A stretch of 64,000 nucleotides of DNA, taken from assembly GCA_944323055.1 (NCBI GenBank), contig CALUQZ010000003.1:41950-105949 (forward strand), written 5' to 3'. The position numbers and the translations under genes were made by a program. Positions 46,319 through 55,963 of the stretch are shown here, one piece after another (position 1 is the stretch's first letter; each line of letters opens with the position of its first letter). The notes below the pieces were generated by a model. It was given only the letters and a program-made list of their open reading frames with translations, did not search any database and was not told the DNA's origin. This stretch comes from an uncultured Acholeplasmatales bacterium (GTDB taxonomy: Bacteria; Bacillota_I; Bacilli_A; Acholeplasmatales; Anaeroplasmataceae).

Positions 46319-47107
46319 ATGGTTAAAAAATTATTAATGACTTTATGTTTATTAGTAGTAAGTCTTTATTCTTTGGTGGCTTGTCAAAATGTAGCTAGTA
46401 ATGTAGCTATCGATGTGTTAAATGAGGTTAAAAGTATATTTGAAAGTGAAATAACAACAGATATTGTTTTACCTAAGACGATAACTTGTGATGATTTGTC
46501 TTTTGCTATAAATTATGAAACAGATTCAGATTTATTAAGAATTGTTGATGAAACAGACGGCTATTTATTAAGAGTAGATAAAACACCGCGGGATGTATCT
46601 ACTACTATAACTGTTTCTTTTGTTTATGATGGTCAAACGTATGAAGAAGTATGTGATGTTTTAATTTCTGGGCAAATTGATGATAGTACGTTAATAGTAA
46701 CAGACACGACAGCTACTGATTTAAATACAGATACGACAGTTAGTAAGGGTAGTTATTATAATGATTATTTAGAGGTTGCTTTATATATTGTAGCTTTTAA
46801 TGAACTACCAGATAATTATTATGATAGAGAATATTTTTATGAACACTATAATGATTATACACCTGAAAATATGATGAGTTGTGCTGGTGGTAGGTTTTAT
46901 AATAGAGAAGGGTTATTACCTAGTAATGATACTTATTATGAATGTGATATTTTATATCAAGGTGGCGGAACAGGACGGCGAGGTAGTAAAAGGGTTGTTT
47001 ATTCTTTAGAGACTTTATGTGTTTATTATACTGATGATCATTATAATAGTTTTATTACTATTTATGATTATGGTAATTCAAGTGAATATGCTAATTTATA
47101 TTTATGA
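46319..47107 (+). CDS. Lipid-anchored barnase-family ribonuclease
   Basis: 262 residues. Lipobox LVAC (Cys22), an Ig-like beta domain (about 45-118), a Thr/Asp linker, then a barnase domain (about 145-262). By comparison with barnase: general base Glu73 in YECDILY (Glu208), Arg83 in GTGRRGSK (Arg220/221), Arg87 in KRVVYS (Arg225), His102 in YTDDHYNSF (His241). Lys27 is replaced by Arg170. LPDNYYDREYF and NREGLLP are family landmarks. An outward-facing RNase, for nutrient use or antagonism. It overlaps the barstar gene. Confidence 0.88.
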   Translation: MVKKLLMTLCLLVVSLYSLVACQNVASNVAIDVLNEVKSIFESEITTDIVLPKTITCDDLSFAINYETDSDLLRIVDETDGYLLRVDKTPRDVSTTITVSFVYDGQTYEEVCDVLISGQIDDSTLIVTDTTATDLNTDTTVSKGSYYNDYLEVALYIVAFNELPDNYYDREYFYEHYNDYTPENMMSCAGGRFYNREGLLPSNDTYYECDILYQGGGTGRRGSKRVVYSLETLCVYYTDDHYNSFITIYDYGNSSEYANLYL

Positions 47108-47343
47108 GACTTGTTATTGATGAATTTAATTTTAATGATGTTTTAAGTTTACATCAATATTTAGCTTTAAATTTAAATTTTCCTAGTTATTATGGGAATA
47201 ATTTAGATGCTTTATATGATGTGTTATTAGATATTAATTTTAAAGTTGAACTAGTATTTAAGAATATATTTAAATATAAATCTTTCTTAGAAACTTGCCT
47301 AGAGGCAGCTAGAGTTAATAAAAATATTAAAGTAACCGCTTAA
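47104..47343 (+). CDS. Barstar-family RNase inhibitor
   Basis: 79 residues. FPSYYGNNLDALYDVLLD matches the barstar helix that plugs the barnase active site, keeping both acidic residues (barstar Asp35 and Asp39). A Glu in CLEAARVN corresponds to Glu76. Cytoplasmic, no signal. It protects the producer from RNase not yet exported. Its ATG overlaps the RNase stop by four bases, coupling toxin and immunity. Confidence 0.92.
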   Translation: MRLVIDEFNFNDVLSLHQYLALNLNFPSYYGNNLDALYDVLLDINFKVELVFKNIFKYKSFLETCLEAARVNKNIKVTA

Positions 47344-47377
47344 TTAATAAAAAATAGTGTTAATATTTTTATTTTTT

Positions 47378-47386
47378 TGCTATAAT
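47378..47386 (+). promoter_or_regulatory. Extended -10 promoter of prs
   Basis: TGCTATAAT, with TATAAT at 47381-47386, 28 bases before the prs ATG. A weak AT hairpin and T-run (about 47350-47378) lie just upstream and may end the barstar transcript. Confidence 0.55.
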
Positions 47387-47413
47387 TAACAATGGTTTTT
47401 TAGGAGGAAAATA

Positions 47414-48403
47414 ATGTCTGAGTTATTAGGTAAAAAAGTAAAGTTATTTAGTTTATCAGCAAATCAACCACTAGCTTTAGAAATAGCTAAATCTATTGGG
47501 ATTGAATTAGCTAAGTGTGAGGTTGTTCATTTTGCTGATGGTGAGATAAATGTTAATATCAATGAAACGGTTAGAGGACATGATGTATTTGTTGTACAAC
47601 CAACAAGTTCACCAGTAAATGAACATTTAATGGAATTACTTATTATGTGTGATGCTTTAAAAAGAGCATCTGCTAAAACTATTAATTTAGTAATCCCTTA
47701 TTATGGTTATTCACGACAAGATAGAAAAGCTCGTTCTCGTCAACCTATAACTGCTAAATTAGTAGCTGATTTATTACAAACAGCCGGAGCTAATAGAGTT
47801 ATAGCTATGGATTTACACGCTGCTCAAATTCAAGGCTTCTTTAACATTCCAATTGATAATTTTTTAGGCCTACCTATTTTAGTTAATTATTTTATCGATA
47901 ATCATTTAAGTGGTAAAGACACTATTATTGTATCACCTGACCATGGTGGAGTTGTTAGGGCTAGAGAATTTGCTAAAATTTTAGAGTGTCCGATAGCTAT
48001 TATCGATAAAAGAAGACCTGAACCTAATAAGGCAGAGGTTATGAATATACTTGGTGATGTAGCTAATAAAACATGCATCATTGTCGATGATATGGTTGAT
48101 ACAGCTGGCACTTTAACAGCTGCGGCTGATGCTTTAATTAAGCAAGGTGCTAAAGAAGTTTTTGCTGCTTGTACGCATGGGGTTTTATCTAATCCAGCTG
48201 TTGAAAGAATTCAAAATTCTAGTTTGAAAGAATTAGTTATTACTAATACTATTTTATTACCAGAAGAAAAAAGAATTCCTAAGATTAAAGTTGTATCAGT
48301 AGGTTCTCTTTTAGGGCATGGTATTTTAAGAATTTTATCTGATGAACCGCTATCAGGTTTATTCATTTATTCTTATGACAAATCAAAAAGAGAGTTGTTA
48401 TAA
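47414..48403 (+). CDS. prs: Ribose-phosphate pyrophosphokinase
   Basis: 329 residues. Makes PRPP for nucleotide synthesis. The flexible-loop region [19 protein letters not shown], metal site [19 protein letters not shown] and PRPP motif [14 protein letters not shown] are intact. The ribosome-binding site is AGGAGG. It shares one base with pth. Confidence 0.97.
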   Translation: MSELLGKKVKLFSLSANQPLALEIAKSIGIELAKCEVVHFADGEINVNINETVRGHDVFVVQPTSSPVNEHLMELLIMCDALKRASAKTINLVIPYYGYSRQDRKARSRQPITAKLVADLLQTAGANRVIAMDLHAAQIQGFFNIPIDNFLGLPILVNYFIDNHLSGKDTIIVSPDHGGVVRAREFAKILECPIAIIDKRRPEPNKAEVMNILGDVANKTCIIVDDMVDTAGTLTAAADALIKQGAKEVFAACTHGVLSNPAVERIQNSSLKELVITNTILLPEEKRIPKIKVVSVGSLLGHGILRILSDEPLSGLFIYSYDKSKRELL

Positions 48404-48969
48404 TGAAATTAATTGTTGGTTTAGGTAATATTGGGACTTTATATGATAATACTAGACATAATCTAGGCTTTATGTGTCTTGATTATTTTGCTAAACAACA
48501 TAATTTAACTTTTAAAGAAGATAAGAAGTTAAAGTGCTTCTTAGCTTCTTTTAGTGTTAATGGCGAAAAAACAATTTTAATTAAACCGACAACTTATATG
48601 AATCTATCTGGTGAGTCTGTTATCTTAGTTAAAAATTATTTTAAGGTTTCTATTTTAGATATTTTAGTTATTTGTGACGATTTAGATAGTAATGTAGGTA
48701 GAGTGCGGTTAAGACAAAACGGTTCAAGTGGCGGACATAATGGTTTAAAAAACATTATCTTACATTTAGGCACAGAAGAATTTAAAAGAGTTAAAGTTGG
48801 AATTGGTCGTAATAGCTTAATGAATACGGCTGATTATGTTTTATCTAGATTTAATGACGATGAAAAAAGTTTAATTGATGAAGCCATTATAAATGTTAAT
48901 GATTTAATTTTTGAGTTTAGTAATGATGTCCCATTTTATAAAATAGCTTCAAAATATAGTAAGAAGTGA
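48403..48969 (+). CDS. pth: Peptidyl-tRNA hydrolase
   Basis: 188 residues. Releases peptides from drop-off peptidyl-tRNAs. VGLGNIGTLYDNTRHNLGF includes the conserved Asn and catalytic His; LIKPTTYMNLSGESV, CDDLD and GSSGGHNGLKNII complete the signature. The first motif reads GNIG rather than the usual GNPG. Order prs-pth-mfd is conserved in Bacillota. Confidence 0.96.
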   Translation: MKLIVGLGNIGTLYDNTRHNLGFMCLDYFAKQHNLTFKEDKKLKCFLASFSVNGEKTILIKPTTYMNLSGESVILVKNYFKVSILDILVICDDLDSNVGRVRLRQNGSSGGHNGLKNIILHLGTEEFKRVKVGIGRNSLMNTADYVLSRFNDDEKSLIDEAIINVNDLIFEFSNDVPFYKIASKYSKK

Positions 48970-48988
48970 GTAAATTACTCACTTTTTA
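48964..48988 (+). terminator. Terminator overlapping the pth stop codon
   Basis: AAGTGAGT-AAATT-ACTCACTT followed by TTT; the stem includes the pth stop codon. Read-through would be needed to reach mfd, so it may act as a partial attenuator. Confidence 0.7.
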
Positions 48989-49003
48989 ATGCGTGGTGAG
49001 AAT

Positions 49004-52000
49004 ATGAATGAATTGTTATATTATGCTAATTTAGCTCCTTTTAAAGAAATTTTAGCTAAAAGTGAAGTTAGATTAGCTAAAAGCACATTAGAAATTAATG
49101 AATTTTTAATAGCATTAGACTTTGTTAAAAATAAACAAAGTATTTTTGTCGTTTTGCCAACTTTATCAGATGCTCAAACATATTATGATGATTTAATTAA
49201 ATATTTATCTTTTGATAAAGTTTTATTTTTTCCGGCTGATGAGCTTTTAACAACGGAAATGTTATCTAGTTCAGGTGATTTTATATTTGAACGTTTACAG
49301 ACAATGTTTTCACTATTGTCTGATGAAAATTATATAGTTATTACTAATACTAATGGTCTTATTAGAAAAGAGTTTCCTAAGGAAGTTATTAAATCTGCAT
49401 GTTTTACTTTAACTAAGGGGAAAGTAATTAAAAGAGAAGATTTAGTTAAAAAATTAATTGTTGCTGGATATAAATTTAATTATACAACTGTTAAAACAGG
49501 TGATTATTCTAAGAGAGGTTCTATAATTGATATATATTTATTTGGAGAAGAAGATCCTATTAGAATTGATTTTTTTGATGATGAAATAGATTCTATTAAA
49601 TATTTTAACCCGGAAACCCAAAGATCTTATAAAGAAGTTAATGAAATAGAAGTTAAACCTATTATTGAGATGATTTATACAGATGAAGAGTTAAAAAGGG
49701 CTATCAATAATATTATTTATTTTAAAGAAGAATATGCTTTAACAGATATTGTAAAAAATATGATTGATAAGGATATTGAGGATTTAAATTTAAGGGAAAA
49801 CACAACTAAATTAATGCGTTATGTAAGCTTTTTTTATGATAATGCTAAAAGTATTGTTGATTATAAAGATAATAAAAAAATGTATTTTATTGACCCTGAA
49901 AAAATTAGTGACATTTATAGAAACATGTTACTTGATTTAAATGAGTATGAAGGTAGATTAGGTAGTCAAATAATAACAAAGTTAGAATCTTTTTTTAATA
50001 TTAAAGATTTTAAACCTAATGTTTTAATTGAAGGTACGAAGTCAATAGGGGATATTGATTATTACTTAGAACATAATGATGTTAAATTTTATCATGGTAA
50101 TGAAGAAGCTATTAATAAGGATTTAGCTAAGTTTAGTGTTGATAAAAAAGTTTTATTATCTTTAAGTAGTTTGAAAACTATTGAGAAATTCAAACAAAGT
50201 TTATTTGAACATAATAATTTTTATAGTACTAATTTTATTAGTGAAGCTACAGCTAACATTGTTATTACTAATACGATGTTAGCTACACTAGCCCTTAAAG
50301 ATAGTGATATTTTTATTATTAATGAGAACAATTTAATGTCTAGTGAACAAATTGTTAAAAAAGCACCTAGATATAAATCAATCTATAAAAATGCGATTAA
50401 GATTAATAGATATGATGAATTAAGATATGGTGATTATATTGTTCACTATGATTATGGAATTGGTAGATATTTAGGTATTAAAACGATGTTAAATAACGGA
50501 GTTAAAAGAGATTATATTTATTGTGAATATGCTAATAGCTCTAGTTTATATGTACCTGTTGAAAACATTAATAGTATTATGAAATATGCTTCTTATGAAG
50601 TTCCTAATATTACTTTAAATGAAATTGGTAGTTCAGCTTGGGCAAAGACTAAAGAAAGAGTTAGGAAAAAAGTTAGGGATATTTCAGAAAGATTAATTGC
50701 TTTATATTCAAAAAGAGAAAATACTAAAGGTTATGCGTATCCGGCTGATGATAAATTACAAGTTAGTTTAGAAAATGATTTTCCATATGAACTTACAGAA
50801 GATCAAAGGCAAGCAATCTTAGATGTTAAGCATGATATGGAAAGACAAATGCCAATGGACAGGTTAATTTGTGGTGATGTTGGTTATGGGAAGACCGAAG
50901 TAGCTTTAAGAGCGGCTTTTAAAGCTGTTTTAGCTGGTAAACAAGTAGCTTTATTATGTCCGACTACCATTTTATCTCAACAACATTTTAATACGTTTAG
51001 TAGTAGAATGAATAAATATGGGGTTAAGGTTGAATTACTTAATAGATTTGTGCCTATTAAAAAACAACATGAAGTTTTTGAAGGATTAAAATCTGGTTAT
51101 GTCGATGTAGTAATTGGTACGCATAAATTATTAAATAAAGATATTAAATATAAAGATTTAGGCCTTTTAGTTGTTGATGAGGAACAAAGATTTGGGGTTG
51201 TTCATAAAGAAAGAATAAAAGAATTAAAAGTTAATGTAGATTGTATAACTTTATCAGCTACTCCTATTCCTAGAACACTTCAAATGTCTATGTTGGGAAT
51301 AAAAGATTTATCGATGATTGAAACACCGCCTAAAAATAGATACCCAATTCAAACATATGTTATTGAGCAAAATGACGCGGTTATTAGAGATGCGATTGAA
51401 AGAGAAATAGCGCGTAACGGTCAAGTTTTTTATCTATATAATTGGGTTGATTCAATTGAATATAAAGCAATTAAAGTGGCTAAAATGTGTCCGAATGCGC
51501 GAGTTTGTTTTGCTCATGGCAGAATGAAAAGTCAAGACCTTGAGCGAATTATGTATGACTTTATTAATAAAAAATATGATGTTTTAGTTTGTACGACAAT
51601 TATAGAGACTGGTATAGATGTACCAGAAACTAATACCTTAATTATTAATGATGCTGATAGATTAGGTCTTTCCCAGCTATATCAAATAAGAGGACGAGTT
51701 GGTAGGTCTAGTAAAATAGCTTATGCTTATTTGATGTATGAACCCAATAAGATTTTAACGAAAGAAGCAGAAAAACGACTTGAGGCCATAAAGGAGTTTA
51801 ATGAACTTGGTTCAGGGTTTAAAATTGCTATGCGGGATTTGTCTATTAGAGGTTCAGGTGATTTATTAGGGGCTGAACAATCAGGATTTGTTGAGTCAGT
51901 TGGTATTGAAATGTATATGAAAATATTAAATGAAGAAGTTAGACATATTTTACCGCCAAAAGTTGAAATAAAACCGATAGTTAAAAAGCCTTTATTATCA

Positions 52001-52432
52001 TTAACGGTTAGTGAAAATTATATTTCTAATGAAGATATAAGAATAGAAATTCATAAAAAGATTGAAAATTTAGCTAGTAAAGAAGAATTTAATAATTTAG
52101 AAAATGAATTAAATGACAGGTTTGGTCAAATTGATGACGATACTATGAAGTATATGTATGAAAAATTATTTAAAAATTTAGCTAATAGTTTAAGTTTTAG
52201 TGATATTGAGATTAAAGAATTTAATGTTATTATTTTAACTATGGATAAAGAGACTAGTCAAACAATTAAAGGTGATTTATGGTTTAAGTTGTTAAATAAT
52301 CATCGCAATTTACTTTTAAAATATGTTCATCCTAATGTTATATTACAAACGCGAAAGGAAGAGAGTATTTTAGAGGCGATGAAAGATATTATAAATTATT
52401 TGACAGATGTCAAAAATAATATAGAAAAGTAA
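49004..52432 (+). CDS. mfd: Transcription-repair coupling factor
   Basis: About 1142 residues. Removes stalled RNA polymerase and recruits UvrA. A UvrB-like N-terminal region is followed by the polymerase-interacting domain (YGDYIVHYDYGIGRYLGIKT), RecG-like helicase motifs GDVGYGKTEVALRAAFKA, LLVVDEEQRFGV and LSATPIPRTLQMS, GRVGRSSKIAYAYL, and a C-terminal TRCF domain. ATG at 48989 overlaps the terminator T-run; ATG 49004 after GTGGTGAG is preferred. Confidence 0.95.
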   Translation: MNELLYYANLAPFKEILAKSEVRLAKSTLEINEFLIALDFVKNKQSIFVVLPTLSDAQTYYDDLIKYLSFDKVLFFPADELLTTEMLSSSGDFIFERLQTMFSLLSDENYIVITNTNGLIRKEFPKEVIKSACFTLTKGKVIKREDLVKKLIVAGYKFNYTTVKTGDYSKRGSIIDIYLFGEEDPIRIDFFDDEIDSIKYFNPETQRSYKEVNEIEVKPIIEMIYTDEELKRAINNIIYFKEEYALTDIVKNMIDKDIEDLNLRENTTKLMRYVSFFYDNAKSIVDYKDNKKMYFIDPEKISDIYRNMLLDLNEYEGRLGSQIITKLESFFNIKDFKPNVLIEGTKSIGDIDYYLEHNDVKFYHGNEEAINKDLAKFSVDKKVLLSLSSLKTIEKFKQSLFEHNNFYSTNFISEATANIVITNTMLATLALKDSDIFIINENNLMSSEQIVKKAPRYKSIYKNAIKINRYDELRYGDYIVHYDYGIGRYLGIKTMLNNGVKRDYIYCEYANSSSLYVPVENINSIMKYASYEVPNITLNEIGSSAWAKTKERVRKKVRDISERLIALYSKRENTKGYAYPADDKLQVSLENDFPYELTEDQRQAILDVKHDMERQMPMDRLICGDVGYGKTEVALRAAFKAVLAGKQVALLCPTTILSQQHFNTFSSRMNKYGVKVELLNRFVPIKKQHEVFEGLKSGYVDVVIGTHKLLNKDIKYKDLGLLVVDEEQRFGVVHKERIKELKVNVDCITLSATPIPRTLQMSMLGIKDLSMIETPPKNRYPIQTYVIEQNDAVIRDAIEREIARNGQVFYLYNWVDSIEYKAIKVAKMCPNARVCFAHGRMKSQDLERIMYDFINKKYDVLVCTTIIETGIDVPETNTLIINDADRLGLSQLYQIRGRVGRSSKIAYAYLMYEPNKILTKEAEKRLEAIKEFNELGSGFKIAMRDLSIRGSGDLLGAEQSGFVESVGIEMYMKILNEEVRHILPPKVEIKPIVKKPLLSLTVSENYISNEDIRIEIHKKIENLASKEEFNNLENELNDRFGQIDDDTMKYMYEKLFKNLANSLSFSDIEIKEFNVIILTMDKETSQTIKGDLWFKLLNNHRNLLLKYVHPNVILQTRKEESILEAMKDIINYLTDVKNNIEK

Positions 52433-52469
52433 TTTTAGATAAAGTATAATTATGTTAGGTGATTTAAAG

Positions 52470-53879
52470 ATGTATGACGTTATAATTGTAGGAGCCGGAC
52501 CGGCTGGTATTTATTGTTCTTATGAATTAATTACTAAGAACCCTAATTTAAAAGTATTATTAGTTGATAAAGGTTTAGATATTTATCATAGACATTGCCC
52601 GGTATTAGAACATAAAATAGCTAAATGTCCTGTCAACAAAAAAGGCGTGGCAGGTTGTTACCCATCTTGTTCTATTACAAATGGTTTCGGGGGAGCCGGA
52701 GCTTATAGTGATGGTAAGTTTAACATCACTAGCGAATTTGGTGGTTGGATGACTGATTATTTGCCAGCTGATACAGTTTTAGATTTAATTAGATATGTTG
52801 ATTCTATCAATATTAAATATGGTGCTAATGTGTCTATTACTAACCCTTTAACTGATAAAGTTAGAGAAATTGAAAAAAGAGGTTACGCGGTTGGCTTAAA
52901 GCTTTTAAGAGCGGAAGTTAGACATTTAGGGACAGAAGTTAATTTGCAAATAATGAAAGCTATTTATGATTTTTTAAATGATAAGATTGATATGCGTTTT
53001 AAATCAGAAGTAACAGATGTCATTATTGAAAATAACGAGGTTAAAGGTATTAAAATAGGTGATGAAACTATTTTAGGTAAATATGTCTTTATGGCAGCTG
53101 GTCGTGATGGAGCAACCTGGCTACAATCAATTTGTGAAGAACATGGTATTTCATTAACTCATAATCAAGTTGATATTGGAGTTAGAGTAGAGACTAATGA
53201 TGTCATTATGGAAGAGATTAATCAAAACCTTTATGAAGGTAAGTTTATTTACCGAACATCAGTTGGGACTGAAGTTAGAACATTTTGTTCAAACCCTAGT
53301 GGTTATGTTGTAGTTGAAAACCATAGTGGTACTATTTTAGCTAATGGTCATGCTTATAGAGACCCGAAATTAGGTAGTCATAACACTAATTTTGCTTTAC
53401 TAGTTTCTCATAAGTTTTCAGAACCGTTTAATAAGCCTAATGAATATGCTCACGAAGTATCACGTTTAGCTAATCAACTATCTTGTGGTTCAGTTATTGT
53501 ACAACGTTATGGCGATATTAAAAAAGGTAGAAGGACAACCGAAAAAAGATTAGCTGAAGGTTTTGTTGAACCTACTTTAAAAGAAGCTGTCCCAGGTGAT
53601 TTAGGACTAGTATTACCTTATAATACGATGAAATCAATAGTTGAAATGATTGAAGCTTTAGACCATGTAACGCCAGGTATAGCTAATGAACACACTCTAT
53701 TTTATGGAGTTGAAGCTAAATTTTATTCAGCTAGACCGGTAGTTAATGAATATTTTGAAACTAAAGTAAATGGTTTTTATGTCGGCGGAGATGGTGCTGG
53801 TTTAACACGTGGTTTAGCTCAAGCTGGCGCAAATGGGGTTTGGGTAGCCCGTAATATAATCAAACGATTAGGAGAATAA
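52470..53879 (+). CDS. FAD-dependent oxidoreductase (COG2509-type)
   Basis: About 469 residues. Rossmann dinucleotide motif YDVIIVGAGPAGIYCSYEL. A cysteine-rich stretch (HRHCPVLEHKIAKCP, then GCYPSCSITNGFGGAG) and a C-terminal FYVGGDGAGLTRGLAQAGANG are typical of the uncharacterised FAD-dependent dehydrogenase group. Substrate unknown. The start is ATG 52470 after TTAGGTGAT. It lies three bases before purA. Confidence 0.8.
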   Translation: MYDVIIVGAGPAGIYCSYELITKNPNLKVLLVDKGLDIYHRHCPVLEHKIAKCPVNKKGVAGCYPSCSITNGFGGAGAYSDGKFNITSEFGGWMTDYLPADTVLDLIRYVDSINIKYGANVSITNPLTDKVREIEKRGYAVGLKLLRAEVRHLGTEVNLQIMKAIYDFLNDKIDMRFKSEVTDVIIENNEVKGIKIGDETILGKYVFMAAGRDGATWLQSICEEHGISLTHNQVDIGVRVETNDVIMEEINQNLYEGKFIYRTSVGTEVRTFCSNPSGYVVVENHSGTILANGHAYRDPKLGSHNTNFALLVSHKFSEPFNKPNEYAHEVSRLANQLSCGSVIVQRYGDIKKGRRTTEKRLAEGFVEPTLKEAVPGDLGLVLPYNTMKSIVEMIEALDHVTPGIANEHTLFYGVEAKFYSARPVVNEYFETKVNGFYVGGDGAGLTRGLAQAGANGVWVARNIIKRLGE

Positions 53880-53882
53880 AAA

Positions 53883-55166
53883 ATGAGACTTGTTATTGTA
53901 GGTAGCCAATGGGGCGATGAAGGTAAAGGTAAAGTCACCGATTTTTTAGGACAACAAGCTGATGTTGTTGTTCGTAGTCAAGGTGGCAATAATGCTGGTC
54001 ATACAATTCTAATAGGTAAGGAAAAATTTGCCTTACAGACAATTCCTTCTGGTATTTTTAATCCCCATATTATGAATGTTTTAGCTAATGGTATGGTAAT
54101 TAATCCAAAAGAAGCCTTAAAGGAATTAAATGGTTTAATTAGTCGTAATGTTAAAGATTTTAAACTCTATATTTCTAATAGAGCGCATGTCATTATGCCA
54201 TATCATATTTTACTTGATGGAGCATATGAAGAATTAAAAGGTAGCCATAAAATTGGAACAACTAAAAAAGGTATTGGCCCTTGTTATGCTGACAAAGTTA
54301 ATCGAATTGGCATTAGAATGGGCGATTTAGTAGATGAAGAGGGCTTTTTAGAAGTTTTAAAACAAACGTTGCCTTTAAAAAATCGTGAACTTAAAATGCT
54401 AGGTCAAGAAGAGTTAGATTTAATGACTATTTACAATGAATATAAAGAATATGGTAAAATCTTAAAACCATATGTTTGTGATACATCTTTATTATTAGAA
54501 GAAGCAATAAAAGAAGATAAGAATATCTTATTTGAAGGCGCTCAAGGTAGCATGTTGTGTTTAGACCATGGTAGTTATCCATATGTTACATCATCAAGTC
54601 CTACTGCGGCATCTGTTCCGTTAAATACTGGTATTGCGCCAAAATATATTGATCATTGTGTTGGCATTTGTAAAGCTTATACCACTAGAGTAGGAGAAGG
54701 ACCTTTCCCTACAGAATTACATAATGAACTTGGTGATTTAATAAGAGAAAGAGGCCATGAATATGGTACAGTCACACACAGAGCTCGTAGAGTTGGTTAT
54801 TTAGATTTAGTAGTAGTAAATTATGCTAAAAGAATATCTGGTATTGATAGTTTAGCATTAATGTTATTTGATGTATTAACAGGTATTGATGAATTAAAAA
54901 TATGTGTATCATATAATTTAGATGGTAAAGAAATTAAAACAATTCCTGCGACTTTAAAAGAGTATGAAAAATGTGTGCCAAACTATATAACTCTTAAAGC
55001 ATGGCATGAAGATATAACTAAAGCTAGAACATTTGAAGAATTGCCAGAAGAAGCTAAGGTTTATATAAATACGATTGAAAAATATACAGGTATTAATGTC
55101 GATATTATTTCTGTAGGACCAGAAAGAAATGAGACTATTATTCGTAGACAAATTTTTAAAAAATGA
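53883..55166 (+). CDS. purA: Adenylosuccinate synthetase
   Basis: 427 residues. Converts IMP and aspartate to adenylosuccinate using GTP. GSQWGDEGKGKVTDFL, GGNNAGHTI, GTTKKGIGPCYADK, LFEGAQGSMLCLDHG and GVGICKAYTTRVGEGPFPTE-type motifs are present. It overlaps the DUF523 gene by four bases. Confidence 0.97.
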   Translation: MRLVIVGSQWGDEGKGKVTDFLGQQADVVVRSQGGNNAGHTILIGKEKFALQTIPSGIFNPHIMNVLANGMVINPKEALKELNGLISRNVKDFKLYISNRAHVIMPYHILLDGAYEELKGSHKIGTTKKGIGPCYADKVNRIGIRMGDLVDEEGFLEVLKQTLPLKNRELKMLGQEELDLMTIYNEYKEYGKILKPYVCDTSLLLEEAIKEDKNILFEGAQGSMLCLDHGSYPYVTSSSPTAASVPLNTGIAPKYIDHCVGICKAYTTRVGEGPFPTELHNELGDLIRERGHEYGTVTHRARRVGYLDLVVVNYAKRISGIDSLALMLFDVLTGIDELKICVSYNLDGKEIKTIPATLKEYEKCVPNYITLKAWHEDITKARTFEELPEEAKVYINTIEKYTGINVDIISVGPERNETIIRRQIFKK

Positions 55167-55603
55167 AAATATTAGTAAGTGCTTGCCTATTAGGTGAGAA
55201 TTTAAAATATAATGGCAAAAATAATTTCAATGAAGTTGTAGCTAAATTAGCAGAATCTTTTGAATTAGTTCCTATCTGCCCAGAAGTTTTAGGTGGGTTA
55301 ACTATTCCTAGGTTACCTAGTGAAATAAATGAAGATAGAGTAGTTAATTCAGCTGAAGTTGATGTTACTTATGAATTTTTAAAAGGAGCTAATTTAGCTT
55401 TAGAAAAAGCTTTAAAAGAAAATATTAAATATGCTATTTTAAAAGAAAAAAGTCCTTCTTGTGGTGTGCACAAAATCTATGATGGTACTTTTTCAGGAAC
55501 TTTAATAAAAGGGCAAGGGATAGCTTGTTCACTTTTAGAAAAAAAGGGAATTAAGTGCTATAATGAAAATGAAATAGATAAACTATTAGAGGAACTTAAC
55601 TAG
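55163..55603 (+). CDS. DUF523 family protein (YbbK-like)
   Basis: 146 residues. Begins MKILVSACLLGENLKYNGKN and contains LVPICPEVLGGLTIPR and ILKEKSPSCGVHKIYDGTF, the conserved cysteine-bearing motifs of DUF523. Function is not established; the cysteines suggest metal or redox binding. Its last codons lie inside a terminator stem. Confidence 0.85.
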   Translation: MKILVSACLLGENLKYNGKNNFNEVVAKLAESFELVPICPEVLGGLTIPRLPSEINEDRVVNSAEVDVTYEFLKGANLALEKALKENIKYAILKEKSPSCGVHKIYDGTFSGTLIKGQGIACSLLEKKGIKCYNENEIDKLLEELN

Positions 55604-55616
55604 TTCCTCTTTTTTT
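55588..55616 (+). terminator. Terminator overlapping the DUF523 stop codon
   Basis: Perfect AGAGGAACT/AGTTCCTCT stem followed by seven T. The stem contains the last codons and stop. Confidence 0.9.
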
Positions 55617-55627
55617 AGGAGAATAAA

Positions 55628-55963
55628 ATGGAATATCAAAGAGTATTTAATGTTAGTTTTAATGAAGTTTATAATTTTGTTATAGATAATTTTAGTAATT
55701 TATCAATTTCTATGACCTTAGAAAGTGATTTAGCAAGTAATACAGTGTCTGATTCAGTCAGATTAATTATTTTTGAAAGGTTTTCTTGGTTTGGTAATAA
55801 TAGAGTATCTTTAAGCGTATTACTTGTTGGTAATGATAGGCAAACAAAAGTAACAATGGTAAGTAGTGGGGGAAGTCAAGCAGTGTTTTTTAAATTTAAT
55901 AGAGTAGGAGAAAATAATTTATTGAATGAAGCAATTAATGAATTGGAGAAGACTTTAGGATGA
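55628..55963 (+). CDS. Small protein, possibly DUF6054 family
   Basis: 111 residues, cytoplasmic. Features include IFERFSWFGNNRVSLSVLLV and SSGGSQAVFFKFNRVGENN, which I recall from a Bacillota-specific domain of unknown function (DUF6054); this match is from memory. It overlaps the next gene by four bases. Confidence 0.6.
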   Translation: MEYQRVFNVSFNEVYNFVIDNFSNLSISMTLESDLASNTVSDSVRLIIFERFSWFGNNRVSLSVLLVGNDRQTKVTMVSSGGSQAVFFKFNRVGENNLLNEAINELEKTLG

